Below, one piece after another: positions 59,421-64,000 of a stretch of DNA of 64,000 nucleotides. The notes beneath the pieces were generated by a model. It made no database searches. It saw nothing but the letters and a program-made list of their open reading frames with translations, and had not been told where the DNA came from. The DNA is taken from positions 124,001 through 188,000 of the forward strand of contig NZ_CP157355.1 in NCBI RefSeq assembly GCF_040047665.1, written 5' to 3'. The stretch comes from Chitinibacter sp. FCG-7. GTDB taxonomy: Bacteria; Pseudomonadota; Gammaproteobacteria; Burkholderiales; Chitinibacteraceae. Each line of letters opens with the position of its first letter. Position 1 is the stretch's first letter. Both the position numbers and the translations under genes were made by a program.

Positions 59421-59834
59421 ATGGAAACCGAATTGGATCAGCGAATTAAAGCGGTGGCTACCGGGCTGGAAGCCACGCTGGGCGCGGTTGAAGTCGAGCG
59501 AATCACGGGTGATGTGCCTGTCTTTAAGCTGACCGTTACTGGGCGGGAAGAATTACCGATGTTTGTAACCCAGGCGCAATCGCAACTGCTATGCATCTGC
59601 TATCTGTGGACCGAAGCCGATATCGCCGCTGCGCGACGCACTGCCTTGCTCGAGGCCATGTTGGATTTGAATGTCGCCATCCCGCTGTCTTCATTTGGCC
59701 GGATTGGTGACAAATACGTCTTGCACGGTGCGCTGGCTTGCGATGCTGGCGTGGACGATTTAACGCAGGATTTGCTCGCGCTGAGCGACAACGCGGTCGA
59801 TGCCCTAGTGGCCATGGCCGATTACCTGGTTTGA
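59421..59834 (+). CDS. yjfI: YjfI/DUF2170-family protein
   Basis: 137 residues from ATG 59421 (METELDQRIKAVATGLEATL) with an AGAAGGAG site; the earlier in-frame ATGs have no such site. Soluble alpha/beta protein with FVTQAQSQLLCICYLW and NVAIPLSSFGRIGDKYVLHG, matching the DUF2170 group. In Escherichia coli yjfI precedes yjfJ, a PspA relative, and the same pair appears here. Function is unknown; it likely assists the PspA-like protein. Confidence 0.85.
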   Translation: METELDQRIKAVATGLEATLGAVEVERITGDVPVFKLTVTGREELPMFVTQAQSQLLCICYLWTEADIAAARRTALLEAMLDLNVAIPLSSFGRIGDKYVLHGALACDAGVDDLTQDLLALSDNAVDALVAMADYLV

Positions 59835-59849
59835 GAAGGAGAATGAATC

Positions 59850-60605
59850 ATGTCGGTATTTAGCAAAATTCTCACCGCATTGCGCGGTAGCGCGCGGGAA
59901 ATTGGTGAAAGCGTCGTCGATAACAACGCCACCCGTATTTACGAACAGGAAATCTACGAATCCAAAGCCGCGCTAGCCAAGGCCAAGCAGGATTTAACGC
60001 TGGTGATGGCGCAGGAAAAAGCCGCCCAGCGCGAAGTGGAACGGCTCAATAAAGAAGTCAGCCGCTTTGAAGAGCACGCCCTGGCCGCGCTGGACAAAGA
60101 TCAGGAGCAGCTGGCCATCGAAGTGGCGGGCAAAATTGCCGAGCTCGAGAGCGAGCGCGCTTTGCAGGAAAAAGCCGCCAGCGAATTTGCCCAGCACATT
60201 GCTAATCTGAAAGAGCTGATCCAGCAAGCTGGCGCACGAATCCGCGAGCATGAACGCGAGCTGGCCGTAGCCAAAACCACCGAAAGCGTTTACCGCGCAA
60301 CCGAGTCAATCTCACAAAGTATGGGCAGCGGCGCCTCCAAGCTGGGCAATGCGCGCGAATCGCTCGACCGGATCAAACAGCGGCACACTGAAATGGCCGA
60401 CCGCATGAAAGCGGCCGAGGAGCTGGACGCCGAGCTCGGCAGCAAAGCGCTGGAGAAAAAGCTCGCTGCGGCCGGTATTGGCGAGCAAGCCAATCAGCAA
60501 AACAACGTGCTGGCACGCCTGCAGGCGCAGCGCAAAGCCAGCCAGCCCGCCGCCCCTACTACAGCTCAGCCGCCGGCGACCGATGATGGGCAAGCAGCAA
60601 CATGA
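59850..60605 (+). CDS. PspA/IM30-family membrane stress protein
   Basis: 251 residues, closest in context to YjfJ. Nearly all of it (about 30-225) is charged coiled coil (for example QEKAAQREVERLNKEVSRF). The tail is Ala/Gln/Pro/Thr-rich and disordered. ESCRT-III-like PspA proteins bind and stabilise damaged inner membrane. The TGA overlaps the next ATG (ATGA), indicating tight coupling with the small putative regulator. Confidence 0.9.
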   Translation: MSVFSKILTALRGSAREIGESVVDNNATRIYEQEIYESKAALAKAKQDLTLVMAQEKAAQREVERLNKEVSRFEEHALAALDKDQEQLAIEVAGKIAELESERALQEKAASEFAQHIANLKELIQQAGARIREHERELAVAKTTESVYRATESISQSMGSGASKLGNARESLDRIKQRHTEMADRMKAAEELDAELGSKALEKKLAAAGIGEQANQQNNVLARLQAQRKASQPAAPTTAQPPATDDGQAAT

Positions 60606-60952
60606 GCAGGCCTTCGGTTCCCGAGCGCTGGCAAAGCTCTGATACGGCCATCAAGGCGGTGCAAGTGGCGTTTGATGTCGAGGAAAAAGTGCTCAATGCG
60701 GTACGGCGTGCCGCATTTGACGCCCATATCAGCACGTCGGACCAGATTCGCCTCTTGCTTGATCTGCCCACCTCGCACAAACCCAAGCGCCCTCGCCTGA
60801 CCGTCACGCTGTCAGATGTCGATTACGCAACGCTGGCGCAGCGCTTTGGTTTGCCCGCAGAAAACCGACTGGAAATCAAGGAACGCGCACTGCAGGTGCT
60901 GATCGGCTTTGCCCGGCAATTCGAATCAACACCCGCAGATTCTCAATCATAA
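60602..60952 (+). CDS. Possible tandem ribbon-helix-helix protein
   Basis: 116 residues. Two similar halves each show a short strand, a helix and a second helix: residues 19-25 (AVQVAFD) plus helices to about 54, and 64-70 (PRLTVTL) plus helices to about 104. This is the layout of a ribbon-helix-helix DNA-binding fold duplicated in one chain. Nothing more specific is recognised. Its position, overlapping the PspA-like gene and before the YqiJ-like gene, suggests an operon regulator or a small adaptor. The RHH reading is inference from the pattern. Confidence 0.5.
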   Translation: MSRPSVPERWQSSDTAIKAVQVAFDVEEKVLNAVRRAAFDAHISTSDQIRLLLDLPTSHKPKRPRLTVTLSDVDYATLAQRFGLPAENRLEIKERALQVLIGFARQFESTPADSQS

Positions 60953-60977
60953 GCGGTACAGCGATACAGGAGCAGGC

Positions 60978-61604
60978 ATGGATCAATTCATCGCAACCAT
61001 CAGCACCTTTCCCACCGCGATCTGGACGGTGATTCTGGGTGTTGTGCTGGTGTACTGGCTGGCGTCTTTGCTAGGGATGGTCGACGACTGGCACGTTGGC
61101 CAGCACACCGAGCTGGATATGCCGGGGCACGGAGATGGCGGCGATTGGGCGGCCAAACTGATGGCGCTGGGGCTGGGCGGCGTGCCCTTCTCGCTAGTGC
61201 TGAGCATTTATGCGCTCAGCGGCTGGCTGTTTTCGGCGCTGGTGCAGCAGTATTTTCTGTGGCTGCCCAATCTGCTGCATTACCTGCTGGGCGCGGGCCT
61301 GTTTCTGGTCTGTGGCGCGCTGGCTATTCCGTGTACGGCGCTGGTGCTGCGGCCATTGCGTGGTCTGTTTGTCACGCACACCGCAACCAGCAAGCTGGCG
61401 CTGGTGGGGCGTGCGTGCAAAATCAGCACAATGAGCGTGGACGAACATTTTGGCCGCGCCGAAGTGGCCGCCAATGGGGCTCCACTCAATATCCGGGTTT
61501 GCGCCGCCAGCCCCAATACGCTGGTGAAAGGCAGCCCTGCTGTCATTCTGGACTACGACCCTGCGCTGGATGTTTACGCCGTTGCGGCACTGGAAGATGG
61601 CTAG
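60978..61604 (+). CDS. yqiJ: YqiJ/NfeD-like membrane protein
   Basis: 208 residues from ATG 60978 (MDQFIATISTFPTAIWTVIL) with an AGGAGCAGG site. It has two to four membrane helices in the first 130 residues, then a C-terminal OB-fold-like domain (about 140-208; LALVGRACKIST, NIRVCAAS, GSPAVILDYDP). YqiJ-like proteins are the partners of YqiK flotillins. A dispersed repeat lies in the short gap to the flotillin gene. Confidence 0.85.
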   Translation: MDQFIATISTFPTAIWTVILGVVLVYWLASLLGMVDDWHVGQHTELDMPGHGDGGDWAAKLMALGLGGVPFSLVLSIYALSGWLFSALVQQYFLWLPNLLHYLLGAGLFLVCGALAIPCTALVLRPLRGLFVTHTATSKLALVGRACKISTMSVDEHFGRAEVAANGAPLNIRVCAASPNTLVKGSPAVILDYDPALDVYAVAALEDG

Positions 61605-61610
61605 GGGTAT

Positions 61611-61662
61611 CTGGCTGTATGCATTATTAATCAATGGCCAGGTGAATATACCTGGATTATTC
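61611..61662. repeat. Short dispersed GGGTAT/ATACCT element, copy 6
   Basis: GGGTATCTGGCTGTATGC near the yqiJ stop and GGTGAATATACCTGG at the other end, with an AT-rich centre, in the yqiJ-yqiK gap. It resembles copies 1 to 5. Confidence 0.4.
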
Positions 61663-61686
61663 AAGTAGCTCACTCAGGAAACGACG

Positions 61687-63831
61687 ATGACTCCCGTTTT
61701 ATTCTCAATAGCGATTTTTGGCTTTTTCATTCTCTGCGCCTTTTTATTGTTCGTGAAGTTTTACAACAAGGTCGAGCAAGGCAAGGCCATGATTGTGAAT
61801 ACGCTGCGCAGCGAGCCCGAAGTGATCTTCACCGGCCGCATGGTGTACCCGATCATCCATAAAAAAGAAATGATGGATATTTCGCTGAAAACCATCGTGA
61901 TCAAACGCTCGGGCAATGCGGGCCTGATCTGCAATGACAATATCCGCGCCGACATTGAAGTGACCTTTTTTGTGCATGTAAACAAAACAGCCGAAGACGT
62001 TTTGCGCGTGGCGCAAACGGTGGGTTGCGAGCGCGCATCCAGCCCGGAAATTCTGGAAGAGCTGTTTGCCGCCAAATTTGCCGAGGCGCTGAAAACCGTC
62101 GGCAAAAGCATGAATTTTGAAGACCTGTATCTGGCGCGCGATAAATTTCGCGATGAAATTATCCGCCAGATTGGCGACAACCTCTCGGGCTATGTGCTGG
62201 AAGACGCGGCCATTGACTATCTGGAGCAAACGCCGCTGGACCGGCTTGACCCGAACAATATTCTGGACGCACAGGGTATTCGCAAAATCACCGAATTAAC
62301 CGCCATCCAGCACGTCACCACCAATGAGCTGCAACGCAATGAGCAAATGCAGATCAAGAAAAAAGACGTGGAAACCACCGAAACAATACTTGAGCTGCAA
62401 CGCCAGCAAGCCGAAGCTGAAGCGCGTCAACTGCGCGAAATCACCTCGGTGCAGGCACGCGAAAAAGCCGAATCGGATCGCGTAACCTCGGAAGAGCACG
62501 CCAAAGCTGAGCTGGCCCGGATTCAGGCCGAGCAACAAATCGCCGTGCAGCAGGAAAACATGCAGCGCGAAAAAGAAGTGGCGGAAAACAATCGCAAACG
62601 CGCTGTAGCGATTGAGGAAGAAAAAGTCACCCGCGCACGGCAGCTGGAAATCGTCGATCGTGAGCGCGAAGTGGCGCTGCAGGAAATCGAGAAAGAAAAA
62701 GCCGTTGAAATCGAGAAAAAAGCCATTGCCGACGTGGTTCGCGAGCGGATTGTGGTTGATCGCACGGTGGCCGAACAGGAAGAAGCAATTAAAGAATTGC
62801 GCACGGTGGCCGAGGCCGATCGTACTCGTCAGGCGATTGTGATTGGTGCCCAGGCGCAGGCCGAAGAAAAACTGGTGCTGCAAGTGAAAGCCGCCGAAGC
62901 CGACGAGCGTAGCGCCAAACACAAAGCTGTGCAGGAGCTGACGCTGGCCGACGCCATGCTCAAAGTGGCTGAAAAAGATTCGGAAGCGAAAAAACGCGAA
63001 GCCGAAGGCGTCGAAGCCATGAACGCCGCCGAAGGCCTGGCCGCTGCCCGCGTGATGCTGGTGCAGGCCGATGCCAAAGAGAAAGACGGCCTGGCACATG
63101 CCCGCGTGAAAATTGCCGATGCCGATGCGATTGCCAAGCTGGGCAGTGCAGAGGCCGAATCCTTGCGCCTGAAGCTGGAAGCCGAAGCCATCGGGAAAGA
63201 AAAACTCGGTCTGGCTGACGTCCAAGTCAAAGCCGCCGACGCCGACGCAGTCATCCGTCAGGGCGATGCCACCGCGCATGCACTGGCCAAACGTGGCGAA
63301 GCCGAGGCCAGCGTGATTCAGGCGCGTTTTGCCGCCGAATCACAAGGCTTGAACGATAAATTTGCCGCCATGCAGGCCATGAGCGACGAAACGCGCGCCC
63401 ACGAAGAATTCCGGATGCGCCTTGATTACGCACACATTGAAACCATGCGCAGCATTGAAGCCAATGTGAATATCGCCAGCGAGCAAGCCGATGTACTGGG
63501 TCAGGCGCTGTCGAAAGCCAAGATTGATATTGTCGGCGGCGAAGGCGATTACTTTGGCAAGTTTGTCAATTCGCTGGCCATCGGCAAAGCCATCGACGGC
63601 ACGATAGGCAAAAGCGACACCTTGCAGCTGGCGCTGAAAGATCATCTGGCGGGTGAACGCGATCTGATTACCGACGCCAAAGGTTTGCTTGGCAGCCTGG
63701 GACAATCTGCCGACGAGCTACAAAGCCTATCCGCCGCCGCTTTGCTGCACAAAATCGGCAGCGAAGGCACACCCGAAGCCAAAGCCGCACTGCGCAATCT
63801 GCTGCAAACCCTGGGGCAGAACAAAGGCTGA
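61687..63831 (+). CDS. yqiK: YqiK-family flotillin
   Basis: 714 residues. An N-terminal membrane anchor (about 4-25) is followed by a band-7/SPFH domain (about 28-200; GRMVYPIIHKKEMMDISLKT, NIRADIEVTFFVHVNK). A very long Ala/Glu/Lys/Arg coiled coil follows (about 220-600), then a Leu/Gly/Ser-rich tail. It forms scaffolds in membrane microdomains. It begins behind an AGGAAACG site. With PspA-like and YqiJ-like proteins it makes a membrane-integrity module. It is a little longer than typical YqiK. Confidence 0.92.
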   Translation: MTPVLFSIAIFGFFILCAFLLFVKFYNKVEQGKAMIVNTLRSEPEVIFTGRMVYPIIHKKEMMDISLKTIVIKRSGNAGLICNDNIRADIEVTFFVHVNKTAEDVLRVAQTVGCERASSPEILEELFAAKFAEALKTVGKSMNFEDLYLARDKFRDEIIRQIGDNLSGYVLEDAAIDYLEQTPLDRLDPNNILDAQGIRKITELTAIQHVTTNELQRNEQMQIKKKDVETTETILELQRQQAEAEARQLREITSVQAREKAESDRVTSEEHAKAELARIQAEQQIAVQQENMQREKEVAENNRKRAVAIEEEKVTRARQLEIVDREREVALQEIEKEKAVEIEKKAIADVVRERIVVDRTVAEQEEAIKELRTVAEADRTRQAIVIGAQAQAEEKLVLQVKAAEADERSAKHKAVQELTLADAMLKVAEKDSEAKKREAEGVEAMNAAEGLAAARVMLVQADAKEKDGLAHARVKIADADAIAKLGSAEAESLRLKLEAEAIGKEKLGLADVQVKAADADAVIRQGDATAHALAKRGEAEASVIQARFAAESQGLNDKFAAMQAMSDETRAHEEFRMRLDYAHIETMRSIEANVNIASEQADVLGQALSKAKIDIVGGEGDYFGKFVNSLAIGKAIDGTIGKSDTLQLALKDHLAGERDLITDAKGLLGSLGQSADELQSLSAAALLHKIGSEGTPEAKAALRNLLQTLGQNKG

Positions 63832-63910
63832 TCTTGATTTAGGCAATGTTCAGATTCTGTGTTGATATGGCCGGATATTGTGATTTGACGATGAAAAGCG
63901 ATATTCGTAG

Positions 63911-63983
63911 GGTGGGTTAGGCGGTTTTATGCCATAACCCACCGGGACGCGGTATTAATAAGAGTAGCGCCATGGTGGGTTAC
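63911..63983. repeat. GGTGGGTTA hairpin repeat at the window end
   Basis: GGTGGGTTA (63911-63919) pairs with TAACCCACC (63935-63943), with an inner GGC/GCC pair. A further half-copy, ATGGTGGGTTACGGCC, follows near 63972. The words GTAGGG...GGTTAG recall the left arms of the REP-like units at 47792 and 48144. It lies downstream of the flotillin gene. Confidence 0.6.
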
Positions 63984-64000
63984 GGCCGAAATACCTTTGT

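Noticed and set aside
62296..63279. Long open frame on the minus strand of the flotillin gene
   Set aside because: It is the complement of a low-complexity coiled-coil coding region, Phe/His/Gly-rich and without family signs; a shadow.

Overview
The window reads as a chromosomal segment of a Gram-negative betaproteobacterium. The best guess is order Neisseriales, near the chitinolytic genera Chitinibacter, Deefgea and Iodobacter. That placement is inference from gene order (rpsB-tsf-pyrH-frr-uppS-cdsA-dxr-rseP-bamA-skp-lpxD-fabZ-lpxA-lpxB-rnhB), moderate GC and a chitin-binding module. No rRNA, tRNA, CRISPR array or prophage was recognised.

Layout. 1-2.2 kb: end of cydB, a SLATT-like two-helix membrane protein paired with a DUF1353 protein, and a SpoU rRNA methyltransferase. 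2.3-6.2 kb: a motA-motB motor unit followed by a membrane methyltransferase and an HDOD/GAF protein. 6.3-20.7 kb: a long minus-strand cluster for translation, nucleotide, isoprenoid, phospholipid, outer-membrane assembly and lipid A synthesis, led by a good promoter at rpsB and carrying internal terminators. 20.7-23.9 kb: an MCE-type lipid transport operon whose ATPase-position gene has lost its catalytic motifs. 24-32.7 kb: trxB, small unknowns, a GDSL lipoprotein, sdaA, an Atm1-like exporter, apaG, rpe, arsC and gph. 32.6-42.8 kb: recC-recB-recD plus a downstream gene that may be a divergent HhH-GPD protein. 43-45.5 kb: a secreted chitin-binding/PL14-like lyase and an AraC/GyrI-type regulator.

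45.5-48.4 kb is a repeat-rich island. It holds three copies of a roughly 160-209 bp repeat, two REP-like units, a strong hairpin repeat and an IS481-family element, followed by a frameshifted pseudogene. 49.1-52.6 kb holds uvrC and an IS3-family element with a 3-bp target duplication. 52.8-59.1 kb holds a secreted unknown, an SNF-family Na+ symporter, a CLC protein resembling the fluoride class, a DEDD exonuclease and an M32 carboxypeptidase. 59.4-63.8 kb is one membrane-stress operon: YjfI-like, PspA-like, a possible tandem ribbon-helix-helix protein, YqiJ-like and a YqiK flotillin.

The points most worth a second look are the degenerate ATPase in the MCE operon, the SLATT/DUF1353 pair, the recCBD-linked HhH-like protein, the PspA/flotillin operon with its small putative regulator, and several dispersed repeat families. 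One of these has a hairpin whose stem differences between two copies are compensatory.
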